Source of the DNA: Oscarella lobularis
Taxonomy: Eukaryota; Porifera; Homoscleromorpha; Homosclerophorida; Oscarellidae
Length of the DNA stretch: 64,000 bases
NCBI RefSeq assembly: GCF_947507565.1
Contig: NC_089177.1
Location: forward strand, 1,114,648 to 1,178,647
Direction of reading: 5' to 3'
A program made the translations under genes and the position numbers. The notes below the pieces were generated by a model. It ran no database searches. It had not been told where the DNA came from and saw only the letters and a list, made by a program, of their open reading frames with translations. Each line of letters opens with the position of its first letter. Position 1 is the first letter of the stretch. Shown here piece after piece: positions 1-10,429 of the stretch.

Positions 1-515
1 GCACAAAGGAATTGTGCCTTACTCCTTGCGGTGAGTGCCATTTCTTTATGACGCCATTTTCCGCACGTGTTTCTTGACATAGCAAATCTAAGCAGAGACG
101 TGGAGTTTTTTAGAATGGCCCTTGGTAACTTTCCAATACAACCGAATGTCGAAATGGTCACCCTAAACGTTACCATCCAACCAAGCAAGCAACTATAAAG
201 ATACAAAGTCGAACAATTCGAGATAATAGCTCACTCTTTAGGAGTAAATTTGACTGACCTACAAGTGTCTCTGATTGCCAGGGCTACCGTACAACCGGGA
301 TACCCATGAAATGCGTTCTAAATGACAGCGTTTGCCATGACACCAAAAAGAAATGGCAGAACCGTTCCTGCCCTATTCCAGCAAAACGTACACGTACAAA
401 AGAGGAGATACAAAATCTAATTAGAACTACTCTGCTTGTAGGACCAACTACCTATTCTGCAAAATTCGCTTCAGCTGACGTGAAAACGTATTTAGACATA
501 ATAGTAAAGACGTAG
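1..515 (+). pseudogene. Frameshifted copy of small secreted cysteine-containing protein gene
   Basis: This is the paralogue of the intact gene at 8447-9056. Bases 1-30 correspond to the end of exon 1, followed by a gtgagt donor at 31. Exon 2 runs from 242 to 515. Compared with the intact copy, one G is missing from the G run near 300 (three Gs instead of four). This shifts the frame so that the reading from exon 1 meets TGA within a few codons, while the downstream sequence stays open from an internal Met at 306. The 3' end also lacks about 17 bp, but a stop remains in nearly the same place. A sequencing error in the short homopolymer is possible, so the call of a broken gene is likely but not certain. 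Confidence 0.7.
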
Positions 516-911
516 CGTCACGTCATGTTTGCGATTTAGATTAGCGGAACTGGGTCTCTCAAGGTTACTGACAACAGCAACAACGTACTGATTTGTGTAC
601 ATCTCAGTGTGGCAGGGCCAGGGAAGGGAAAAGAACAAATCGGAACAAAATCTACAGGAATTTGCGGAAGCCGTTTCCTCAAAGCGTTTACCACTTGGCA
701 AACCAACTAGTACTAGTCAAAATCAGAAAACTGCAAACATCTAGCTTCCTACGCAAATTATACACACTGCCCTTCGCCTACTTCAGAGCTGCAACGAATA
801 GCAAAAAACCCACACTTTTAGAGAAATAAATTACTCGCTCGCTTTGTCTACATCCCTCCGCTGTGTCTGTCATGCTAAATATAGAAACAATCTAAGATAT
901 ATATAAACACG

Positions 912-1832
912 TCACAAATCTGGTTCCGCGACAGCAGAGCGTCGAAGTAGTTCTTTTTCATCAGGGACGGGATCTAAATCTTTAAGGTGCTGATACACGG
1001 GCTATATACAACAGAGAAGATGAAACCGGTAGGCAACCGAGGGGTCGCGCTTACCTTGAGAACTCCTATACCGTACGCAACTTGCTGATGCCGCTGAATT
1101 CCTCGCAAAGCCTTCGCGTATAACCTGTACTTATGAAAGTTGATCACACCCGGGTGACCGGGCAAAAAGGTCGGATTTCCTTCTTCAATAAATGTCAATT
1201 CTGACAAAATAACTCCTGAGAAAAGACGTTTTAGAAAAAAAAAGGGCTCGAGCTAGATTTATCATTATTATTAACCGAGGTATGGAATACACGGTTGCTG
1301 GTTAACTTGATGCAATTCTTGCCGGTAGTTCATATAGTTGTCAGCACTGGATATGAATCGGTTCAATTGTCCTAATAGTGCTCTCGTCTTCGTAGGCAGA
1401 GCCTGCACAAACGGCTAGCTGTTTCGAAACAGAAGTCATGCATCTACGTACCTCCCACGTCAAGCCCATCCGGCGTATAGCCGACGACGTTTGAGCCGTC
1501 ATTATCGTAAAAAGAGTATTGAAGTTCTTGATTTCGTAGCATTTCTGCAAATTATGAGTCAAGTCTCTCAATTAGTATATTACGAGTTGGACTGATTACC
1601 CTAGCCGTTCGCGTAAAATAGGTCATAGCCGAGGCGCGTTTTTCAGCCGTGTCTCCTTTCACAATGATGTCAATTATCCACGACGACAGCTAGCAGACGT
1701 CATATAAGGCTATCAATAGCCTGAGCGTTCATCTAATCTTACATTATTAGCTCGGTTGATCAGATTCAGCATATTAGGCGCCAGCTGTTGACTCTCCGGA
1801 TAGTTCCACGGCAAGCCGACGCACTCCCGTGG
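912..1832 (-). pseudogene. Truncated RasGEF gene fragment (catalytic half only)
   Basis: Six minus-strand exons match the 3' end of the complete RasGEF gene at 9470-12707: roughly 1743-1832, 1600-1689, 1452-1544, 1276-1402, 1056-1216 and 912-989. They encode most of the CDC25-homology domain, including the motifs FIEEGNPTFLPG and NFNTLFTIMTA, and end with the same short C-terminus and TGA. The exon that encodes the start of the catalytic domain (10445-10522 in the full gene), the REM domain and all upstream exons are absent, because the duplication ends in the intron before them. No in-frame stop is apparent in the retained exons, so decay has barely begun or a fused transcript is possible. 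No start codon or promoter for this piece is apparent. Confidence 0.8.
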
Positions 1833-1946
1833 CTAATCAGTCAGCCACGATCAACGCTTTGTATTCGATACTAGCTGTTTGAAAAATGCAGATCACTCAC
1901 GTGAAACTTGGCCCGGATAGTACAGTACTCAAGTTCTAACGGACTA

Positions 1947-3503
1947 ATGGCAACGACGAAATCAATATCGCTGTATCTCCTTCTGCTAGTAATGCACGAC
2001 ATTTCATCGAGCCTCGAAGCAGCTCCAGAAAAGCCTCACATATTCATGCTTCTCGTCGACGACTGGGGATGGGCGAACGTCGGCTACCATCGCGCCGTGC
2101 AAACGAAAGAAGTCGTCACGCCCAACTTCGATCGTCTCTGCAAAGCGGGAGTCGAACTCGATCAGCACTACGTCCACAACGTTTGCTCGCCGACGCGATC
2201 GTCCCTCCTCAGCGGTCGTCTTCCCATTCACGTCAACATCGACAACGGCGAAGCAACGATGCACAACGCCAGCGATCCCAACGGCTACCAAGGCATTCCC
2301 CCGGGCATGACAGTAATCGCCGAAAAGCTAAAAAAGGCCGGCTACGCCACTCACCAAGTCGGCAAATGGGACGCCGGCTTCGGTACAATCGAGCAAACTC
2401 CCAGAGGACGCGGCTTCGACTCGAGCTTCGGCTACTTCCACCACGCCAATGATTTCTACACCGAAACAGCAAACTCCTGCGCCAACTACGGACCCGTGAC
2501 GGATCTGTGGGACTACGACCACCCAGCCAAAGGCGAGAACGGCACCGTCTACGAAGAGCAAATGTTCGCCGAACACGTTCGTCAAGTAATCGAAGCCCAC
2601 GACGCGTCGACGCCACTCTTTCTCTACTACGCTCCTCACATCGTGCACGCCCCGCTTCAAGTGCCGTCCGAATACGAAAAGAAATTCGGTTTCATCGACG
2701 ACGAAACGCGTCGAATTTATCACGCCATGGTGAATTATCTCGACGACGTCGTCGGCAACGTGACGAACTTGCTCGAGCAGAAGGGCATGTGGAATAATAC
2801 GTTGATGGTCGTTAGCGCCGATAACGGAGGTCCCGAGTATCCCGGCGGCGGCGCGAATAATTATCCGCTTCGAGGCGGAAAGGCGAGCAATTGGCAAGGC
2901 GGCGTACGAGTCAACGCTTTCGTCTCCGGCGGTTTTCTGCCTGCGGCCGTGCGCGGGACGAAGGTCGACGGCTACGTTGCCATATGCGACTGGTATGCGA
3001 CGTTCTGTAGTTTGGCTGGCGTCGATTCGGCTGATAGTAAAGCGTCCGCTGCTCATTTGCCTCCCGTCGACGGGATGAATATGTGGCCGTTTATATCGGG
3101 ACAAACGAAGGAGTCGCCTCGCACGGAAATTCCAATTGGAAGTAACGGGTTGAATCATTCTCATGGTGTCGAAGCTCTGGTCAGTGGCGACTATAAGTTG
3201 TTGTACGGGAAGATCGGTCAAGCTGGATGGACTGGACCGCAGTATCCGAACGAGACGAATCCCAAGGGAGGGATACCGGAAGTTGCTCTGTGTTGGTCTG
3301 GCTGCTTGTTCAATATCAAGGAGGATCCCGAAGAAAGGAACGATCTCGCTTCGTCGATGCCGGATAAAGTGAAGGAGATGATGGAAAAGTTGGCCGTTTA
3401 CGAAAAGGGCGCCTTCTTGCCCTATCGCGGGAAGAATGATCCGGCCGCTTGCGACGCCGCTCTTCACAAGTATGGAGGATTTTGGGGTCCCTGGCTGGAC
3501 TAG
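1947..3503 (+). CDS. Secreted/lysosomal arylsulfatase (S1 sulfatase family)
   Basis: An intronless gene of 518 codons encodes a formylglycine-dependent sulfatase that would hydrolyse sulfate esters, probably in a lysosome or outside the cell. I chose the ATG at 1947 because a hydrophobic signal peptide follows at once (residues about 6-17). Metal-binding aspartates lie in LLVDDWGW (about residues 35-42). Cys80 in CSPTRSSLL is the formylglycine precursor. Further family motifs are APHIVHAP and SADNGG, and there are several N-glycosylation sequons. The second sulfatase signature reads GKWDAG where animal arylsulfatase B has GKWH, so the usual catalytic His is Asp; from memory this variant occurs in a sulfatase subfamily of marine protists. 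The gene sits alone between the two copies of the segmental duplication. Substrate cannot be told. Confidence 0.93.
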   Translation: MATTKSISLYLLLLVMHDISSSLEAAPEKPHIFMLLVDDWGWANVGYHRAVQTKEVVTPNFDRLCKAGVELDQHYVHNVCSPTRSSLLSGRLPIHVNIDNGEATMHNASDPNGYQGIPPGMTVIAEKLKKAGYATHQVGKWDAGFGTIEQTPRGRGFDSSFGYFHHANDFYTETANSCANYGPVTDLWDYDHPAKGENGTVYEEQMFAEHVRQVIEAHDASTPLFLYYAPHIVHAPLQVPSEYEKKFGFIDDETRRIYHAMVNYLDDVVGNVTNLLEQKGMWNNTLMVVSADNGGPEYPGGGANNYPLRGGKASNWQGGVRVNAFVSGGFLPAAVRGTKVDGYVAICDWYATFCSLAGVDSADSKASAAHLPPVDGMNMWPFISGQTKESPRTEIPIGSNGLNHSHGVEALVSGDYKLLYGKIGQAGWTGPQYPNETNPKGGIPEVALCWSGCLFNIKEDPEERNDLASSMPDKVKEMMEKLAVYEKGAFLPYRGKNDPAACDAALHKYGGFWGPWLD

Positions 3504-3561
3504 AGAGCTCCTGCCCGTTAAGCTTTGTTCGTAGATGTAGCGCCGTGTGTCTTGGTGTTGA

Positions 3562-3567
3562 AATAAA
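3562..3567 (+). promoter_or_regulatory. Polyadenylation signal of the sulfatase gene
   Basis: A canonical AATAAA lies 59 bp after the sulfatase stop codon, in the only spacer before the next, convergent gene. Confidence 0.6.
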
Positions 3568-3809
3568 GCAAATGAAACAGAAACACGGCGAACTTCAGGG
3601 GCCAACTTGTTGACTGACGTGCGCTAGGCTCACTGCTCGAAATATTTCTACTTGCTAAATCATCAGTACACGTATATAAATTTAGGAGTCTGAAGAAACG
3701 GTCTGAGTTTTTTTGCTTTTGATAAATTCGGCCCCTACGCGAAACAAGCCATAGACCATTTTACCTAAATATAAAGCAAAAAATATTAGAAATGACAATT
3801 TGGTTTTGG

Positions 3810-6800
3810 TTAGTGAAGCTTACATATAATGCAGATCAGAAAGAAGCTGTTTGCTGTTATGACAATATTACTAAATCGCTTTTCGTCTAAAAGGCTGTTG
3901 TATCCTGGATCTCGTTTGTCTTGATAGGACAGAAAAAACACTGCTCCCATCATAAGGTTGGTACAAATCACGCTGAGAGCAATCAGCTGTAGCCAATGCT
4001 CAGATCTGCGTTCAATTGGTTGAAGTTGAGCGTGCAGAACGAGAAACAACACTGCCAAGAGCGTCGCCAAAGCGAGTCCAGAGTGACTCATTCTCCCAAA
4101 AAATCCTATTCCACTTATAAGCACCAGCTTTCGAAGAATCTCAACGACCTCCCAAAACCAAAATCGAGGTTTGTAGTTGCCATCAAGAAATGCCAAACTG
4201 TCATAGAAATCGCACGTAAAGGAACATTGCTCCCAAAACGTTCTTTTGTTCTTCATTTTCAGTGCCACGAAGAGGAGGATTGGAAGAATAATTACGTAAG
4301 AAATCAAAATCCAGCAGACTGCCCAAAGGAACGTAGACGCTCCAAAATTGCATTCAACACTATAGTCGTCCTTTAGTATCCACTTGCAGTATTGATCTTG
4401 AGTGGACTGGTTCAGCGACTCGTGAAAGCATACTTTCATGCACGTCCAGGTTTTATAGGGAAACGTCGCCATGATAGACGCCGCCGTCGACGGATAGCCG
4501 ACAAACAGTATCCACCAACTGTTTCTTAGACAGGCAGTCCTCACTTGCGAAACCCTTAGCCTAAACGTAGTCGTGGACAGTCTAGAGGCTGAGCGCCGAA
4601 TAATCCTCAGCCTTATTTTGTAGTAGACCCAGAAACAACACAAAAAGCAAAGCTGTATTGCAACTTTCAGTCCAGGAATTTCCAGAGCGTTGAAACGGAG
4701 TTTTTCGTTCAGACAGGAGATGGCGGCCACAGCCAGAATGTTGAGCTCTATCGTTTTCATAAAGTGTCCAACGGAAAGAATCGCTTGTGGCCATGGTACG
4801 TACGAAAGGGCGTCGAGCACAGCCGACATGACCTGAAAGAAACCGACGAGAATTTTGAGCGAGGAGCTGAGCTGATCGACAACGACGTTCGTTTTTTTGT
4901 TACGTACGTTCTTGTCTATAACGTAGAGAATCGTTGCCAGGAAAACGAGAAGAGCAAGAAAGCCAAAGATTTGAAGAATGGTTCTCCATTTTTGAGGGCA
5001 CGCGTAACATTTCTGAAACCAGAAGTGGTATCCTGTGGAGCAGTTTCCGCACAGTATGCCTTCGTATCCTTCAGTGCACATGTCGCTGTTATTTATTCTC
5101 ACAGAAGAATTTCTTCCATTGCAGCTTTCGCTAATTGGACAGAGATGTATTTTTGGCAAAATCCCAGTAAACTTTGTCGTGTTTCGGTTATAGTTGTCTC
5201 CTCGATTCTTTAAATTTTCCACTAAGAGTGAATACCGATACTCTGTCTCGGCATCTTCCCACCTCCACCAGTACTTGTTAGCCACACTTAGATAATCATC
5301 TTGACATTGTTCTCCCTTGCCATTGCATTTTACGCATTCTCCGTATCGGTCCAGTCGAAAATGATTACTCACGCAGTCGCACGCTCTGTAGCCGGCGTGC
5401 TTAGTCGTGTCGGTTCCACTCGGGCACACATGACAGTCAGCAGCGGAATTTGCAGATTTCTGATGCAAACCCACGTACGTTCCATGATCGCACTTTATGC
5501 AGGCATTCTGTCCCGGCTTGTCTTGGTAGTATCCTCCTAAAAATATACTACAGTTCAGTATATTATATTACTAAACAAGATCTTTCTTTCTTTACCTTTA
5601 GGGCAAGAAACGCATTGACCGTCTCCATGGAAATCGGTGATCAACATTTTAGCCGTTGAGCACTGAATGCACTTGCAATACTCGGTGGAGGAAAAAGGAA
5701 TCTTTCGGCATTTAAACCCGCGAGTCTTTAAAAAGTATGTAGATGCCTGTGGCACATAAATCACGGCAAGGTTTTCTGGCGTTACACAGTGTCTACAAAA
5801 ACAATTACGGCGCGAGATAATCAACATTTTAATCAACCAAGTACTGTATACTGACAAACGAGCGTTTGATTGCGTAGTTGGGGTTTCCTGAAACCCGGTG
5901 CACGTCAGAAAACTAAACATTATTGATTTAGGAAATGGATTCAATCAACCTACTTATTAATATTATTATAAATGTACATATTAACGGTTTTAGTTTGGCT
6001 TGAAAGAATGAAAGAATTTCGAGACACATTCTGAACAGAGTTCTCTTGCATGAGGCTAAAACACGAGAATCTGTTAATTAAGCTGCAAGTTTCTTTTGTA
6101 GACATACATGTTTTCAATGTTATCTAGAGTTGCAAACGCATAATCTTCAATAGTATGTATCTTATTTTCCATCAAATTCCTAAAACACTAGTAGCAAATC
6201 ATTCTAATTTTTTTTAAGTTTTAACTTACAAATGAATTAGTTTCACAAGACCAGCAAAGGTTGACTTCTTGATGACAGATATATTATTGTACAGAGACGA
6301 TCTGCAACAGAATTGTTCACAGGTTTTATATACATCTAATGTGTCTAGACCATACAATTTGTAAAGGCTGACTTGGTGAGTTAAAGTAGGTGGAAACTCC
6401 GTAAGTTGGTTTCCGGAAATGTCTCTAGTAGAAAATGCTCTTAATTTTTTTGTAGGCAGTAACCTTACAAATGTGTGACAATTCGAACATCTGACAGGAA
6501 AGTAGGGTCGATGTAAGTCAGAAAATTATTTGGAAGATTTCTAGCGGAACCAATATAAATTGACGTATTGTACGCATTGCTTTCCCTTACAATTCAAGAA
6601 TCACAAGAGCGTCTTCGTTATCTGACGACCACCCTTTTAGTGACACAAGGCTATTGTTGGAGACGTCTCTAAGATGCCATCATGTACAGTCAAAAATGCA
6701 TTGCAGTGTAGCCGTTACGTACAGCATCGTAAGAACTCTTTTTCCAAGTGCACGGTGTAGATGTGAAAACATCTCCAATTCAAGGCGTACTAGGCGGTTG

Positions 6801-8085
6801 CCGCTAAGATCCCTGAACAGTGAGTTAAAGATAATTTTTGGTAATAGCATAGAGCTTCGTTCTTACAGTTTACTAAGTCGTGGCAATAATTGAAAAGCCT
6901 CTTGAGAAATTTCTGAAATTTTGTTTTCGTTTATTAATCTTAATTAATTAAATAAACGCAAATATTTATCTCAAAACAATTTTTAAAATAACTTACAAAT
7001 CTGATAGGCAAGGAAGATCTAGTGCTTGCGCTTGCAACCGAGTTAGGCTATTTGCAGTTAGAACTCTAAAAAAGAATTTTCGCATGCATACTAAAGCGCA
7101 TGCTCTTATCAAATTATACAATTGAAACTGTGCCATCCCAGACGCACATTTCCCGACATTCACAAACATATTCGAACTTAGGCTTCGTATTTTGTTATTG
7201 CCTAGCTGCCTACGCAGATCACTTTGTATTTGTATGTCAGCAACTAATATACAGTCCTTACAACAAAGAGAGTGATGTCAGGTTTCGAAAAGAGTTCGGC
7301 TCTATCACCTTTATTTCATTATCCGAAAAGATACTAAATTTACATCGTGGCGTTATTTATGCCGCGGTGCCGTAAGTTCAACTAACATTTTTCCAAGAGC
7401 CGACAAATTGCTGAGACATCCGCTGTGAAGGTGTTCTATATTGTTGTACTGAAAGCTCCTAAATACACATCACAATGATGAATTGATAACGAGTACAATG
7501 TTTCATTACAGATAGCTTAAAGATGAATAAATGAATTGAGAATCAAACATCTCACAAATATTAGCCAACTTATTCTGACTCAAATCTCTACATCACCAAA
7601 ACGAAAACAGATATTTCAGGCTAAATGTTAGTCTATATAATTTGTAGCGCTTGAGACTTACACCTCTTCTACTGTCGCAGGCAATAGAAATGACTCCCTT
7701 AGTTTATTCTCTTGGCCATGGCTGCAATACACATTCTTCCTTAGTATGTTAACATCAGGCCTTGACATCTTACATTGTTTTTAAATTCTCGAAGCCAATG
7801 AAATAATGGCGGTCAATACTTTCAATTTCGTTGTTGTTAAAGGCGCTGTATAGTCTTATCGTCAACGGCATATAAACCTTTCTTGTCCTCACTACGATCG
7901 TACAATAGTGTGGCATTCGTTGGAAAGCTGCCGTTGTCGGGTAATGCACGCAGATTTCGCAAACTGCAGTCGACCATGCCGCCGGTCCAGTCACACGTAC
8001 ACACTTTACAGCCATGGTACACACGTTCTGCCGTGGTCATCCACGACGCAAGTGCAATAAACGCGAGTACGACGTCTTGGCGCAT
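3810..8085 (-). CDS. LRR and ephrin-receptor-like cysteine-rich multipass membrane protein
   Basis: A large minus-strand multi-exon gene. The first exon starts at 8085 with a signal peptide and an LRRNT-like cysteine cluster (CKVCTC, then VDCS). It is followed by many short exons of about 72 nt between about 7830 and 6000, each encoding one leucine-rich repeat; an example is 6999-7066. Cysteine-rich GCC2/GCC3 (ephrin-receptor-like) modules occur at about 5555-5820 and at the start of the last long exon (3810 to about 5536). That exon continues with a second cysteine-rich block (CGNCSTGYHFW) and seven or more hydrophobic segments. I read it as a surface receptor or channel-like protein with an LRR ectodomain. 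Exon borders in the LRR region are approximate. The 3' end could be alternatively spliced, because a gtaagc donor overlaps the last codons. Confidence 0.75.
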
Positions 8086-8446
8086 CGTCTCAAAAGCTCT
8101 AGAATCGAAAGTACATTAGGTAATATCCAGGGTGACTTCACAGGGAGCGGGACTAGCTCTTAGAGCTTGCTCAAGCGAGAAGGCAATTATTACGTATGAT
8201 CTTACTAATGCATGATCTCATTTTTACCTCCACCTATATATTCCGCTTTCACCTTCTGGACCGTCCCATACCCTCTATTTCAACACTATTGAACGACGAA
8301 AATCTCGTACGAGTCCCAGAAAGCGAAAGAGGAAATTAGATGAAGAGATTAGCTAGAAACAAAGAAAACCACTTCCTCCTTTACTTTCTAAGCCTTGATA
8401 TCTACATAGGAGCCTCACAAATCGCGCTGCAATCCCTTCTCTCGCT

Positions 8447-9056
8447 ATGTTCTCCGTTCGTCTCGAACTTCTACTAGCAGTTGTCGCCGCCGCCGCGGGA
8501 AGTTTTCCTACCGAGTTCTACGGCAACTATTCGTTGCCGTGCACAAAGGAATTGTGCCTTACTCCTTGCGGTGAGTGCCATTTCTTTATGACGCCATTTT
8601 CCGCACGTGTTTCTTGACATAGCAAATCTAAGCAGAGACGTGGAGTTTTTTAGAATGGCCCTTGGTAACTTTCCAATACAACCGAATGTCGAAACGGTCA
8701 CCCTAAACGTTACCATCCAACCAAGCAAGCAACTATAAAGATACAAAGTCGAACAATTCGAGATAATAGCTCACTCTTTAGGAGTAAATTTGACTGACCT
8801 ACAAGTGTCTCTGATTGCCAGCGCTACCGTACAACCGGGGATACCCATGAAATGCGTTCTAAATGACAGCGTTTGCCATGACACCAAAAAGAAATGGCAG
8901 AACCGTTCCTGCCCTATTCCAGCAAAACGTACACGTACAAAAGAGGAGATACAAAATCTAATTAGAACTACTCTGCTTGTAGGACCAACTGCCTATTCTG
9001 CAAAATTCGCTTCAGCTGACGTGAAAACGTATTTAGACATAATAGTAAAGATTTAG
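8447..9056 (+). CDS. Small secreted cysteine-containing protein, unknown family
   Basis: Two exons, 8447-8570 and 8782-9056, joined by a gtgagt donor and a tttag acceptor in phase 1, give 132 residues. Exon 1 encodes a clear signal peptide (LLLAVVAAAAG) and three cysteines in LPCTKELCLTPC. Exon 2 adds three more cysteines around KCVLNDSVCHDTKKKW and SCP, N-glycosylation sites, and a basic tract KRTRTKEEI. Six cysteines suggest a disulfide-stabilised extracellular peptide or a cleaved precursor with a dibasic-like site; this is inference. I do not recognise the family. Only exon 2 is long enough to show up as an open frame, and its true start lies in exon 1. The gene is convergent with the RasGEF gene; a frameshifted copy lies at 1-515. 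Confidence 0.75.
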
Positions 9057-10429
9057 CCCTACGTTTCGCGTAGCGTCACGTCATGTTTGCGATTTAGATT
9101 AGCGGAACTGGGTCTCTCAAGGTTACTGACAACAGCAACAACGTACTGATTTGTGTACATCTCAGTATGGCAGGGCCAGGGAAGGGAAAAGAACAAATCG
9201 GAACAAAATCTACAGGATTTTGCGGAAGCCCTTTCCTCAAAGCGTTTACCACTTGGCAAACCAACTAGTACTAGTCAAAATCAGAAAACTGCAAACATCT
9301 AGCTTCCTACGCAAATTATACACACTGCCCTTCGCCTACTTCAGAGCTGCAACGAATAGCAAAAAACCCACACTTTTAGAGAAATAAATTACTCGCTCGC
9401 TTTGTCTACATCCCTCCGCTGTGTCTGTCATGCTAAATATAGAAACAATCTAAGATATATATAAACACGTCACAAATCTGGTTCCGCGACAGCAGAGCGT
9501 CGAAGTAGTTCTTTTTCATCAGGGACGGGATCTAAATCTTTAAGGTGCTGATACACGGGCTATATACAACAGAGGAGATGAAACCGGCAGGCAACCGAGG
9601 CGTTGCGCTTACCTTGAGAACTCCTATACCGTACGCAACTTGCTGATGCCGCTGAATTCCTCGCAAAGCCTTCGCGTATAACCTGTACTTATGAAAGTTG
9701 ATCACACCCGGGTGACCGGGCAAAAAGGTCGGGTTTCCTTCTTCAATAAATGTCAATTCTGACAAAATAACTCCTGAGAAAAGACGTTTTAGAAAAAAAA
9801 GGGCTCGAGCTAGATTTATTATTATTATTAACCGAGGTATGGAATACACGGTTGCTGGTTAACTTGATGCAATTCTTGCCGGTAGTTCATATAGTTGTCA
9901 GCACTGGATATGAATCGGTTCAATTGTCCTAATAGTGCTCTCGTCTTCGTAGGCAGAGCCTGCACAAACGGCTAGCTGTTTCGAAACAGAAGTCATGCAT
10001 CTACGTACCTCCCACGTCAAGCCCATCCGGCGTATAGCCGACGACGTTAGGGCCGTCATTATCGTAAAAAGAGTATTGAAGTTCTTGATTTCGTAGCATT
10101 TCTGCATATTACGAGTCAAGTCTCTCAATTAGTATATTACGAGTTGGACTGATTACCCTAGCCGTTCGCGTAAAATAGGTCATAGCCGAGGCGCGTTTTT
10201 CAGCCGTGTCTCCTTTCACAATGATGTCAATTATCCACGACGACAGCTAGCAGACGTCATATAAGGCTATCAATAGCCTGAGCGTTCATCTAATCTTACA
10301 TTATTAGCTCGGTTGATCAGATTCAGCATATTAGGCGCCAGCTGTTGACTCTCCGGATAGTTCCACGGCAAGCCGACGCACTCCCGTGGCTAATCAGTCA
10401 GCCACGATCAACGCTTTGTATTCGATACT
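8541..10429. repeat. Direct segmental duplication, right copy
   Basis: This is the counterpart of 1-1872, and probably the parental locus, because both genes within it are complete across its borders. On its left edge the secreted-protein gene continues upstream to its start at 8447. On its right edge the RasGEF gene continues through at least 15 further exons. Spacing between the two copies is about 6.7 kb. Confidence 0.95.

Larger units (their letters stand above)
1..1872. repeat. Direct segmental duplication, left copy
   Basis: This stretch is a near-identical copy of 8541-10429, with only scattered substitutions and a few small indels; the largest visible is about 17 bp missing near 513. 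It may begin before the window, because base 1 matches a point inside the first coding exon of the right copy. Similarity stops sharply after the shared string gtattcgatact near 1872, inside an intron of the RasGEF gene. The unit carries two convergent gene pieces: exons of a small secreted-protein gene (plus) and the last six RasGEF exons (minus). The high identity in introns and intergenic DNA points to a recent event. Both gene pieces are damaged or incomplete here, so this looks like the derived copy. Confidence 0.95.

Noticed and set aside
593-829. A 78-residue frame present in both copies of the duplication (also 9151-9387)
   Set aside because: Conservation is explained by the recent duplication; it lies between two convergent gene ends, has no start context, signal peptide or known motif, and is probably 3' UTR.
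2328-3605. A 425-residue open frame antisense to the sulfatase gene
   Set aside because: It mirrors the sulfatase codons, has no recognisable domain or splice structure, and its length follows from the base composition of the strong coding gene.
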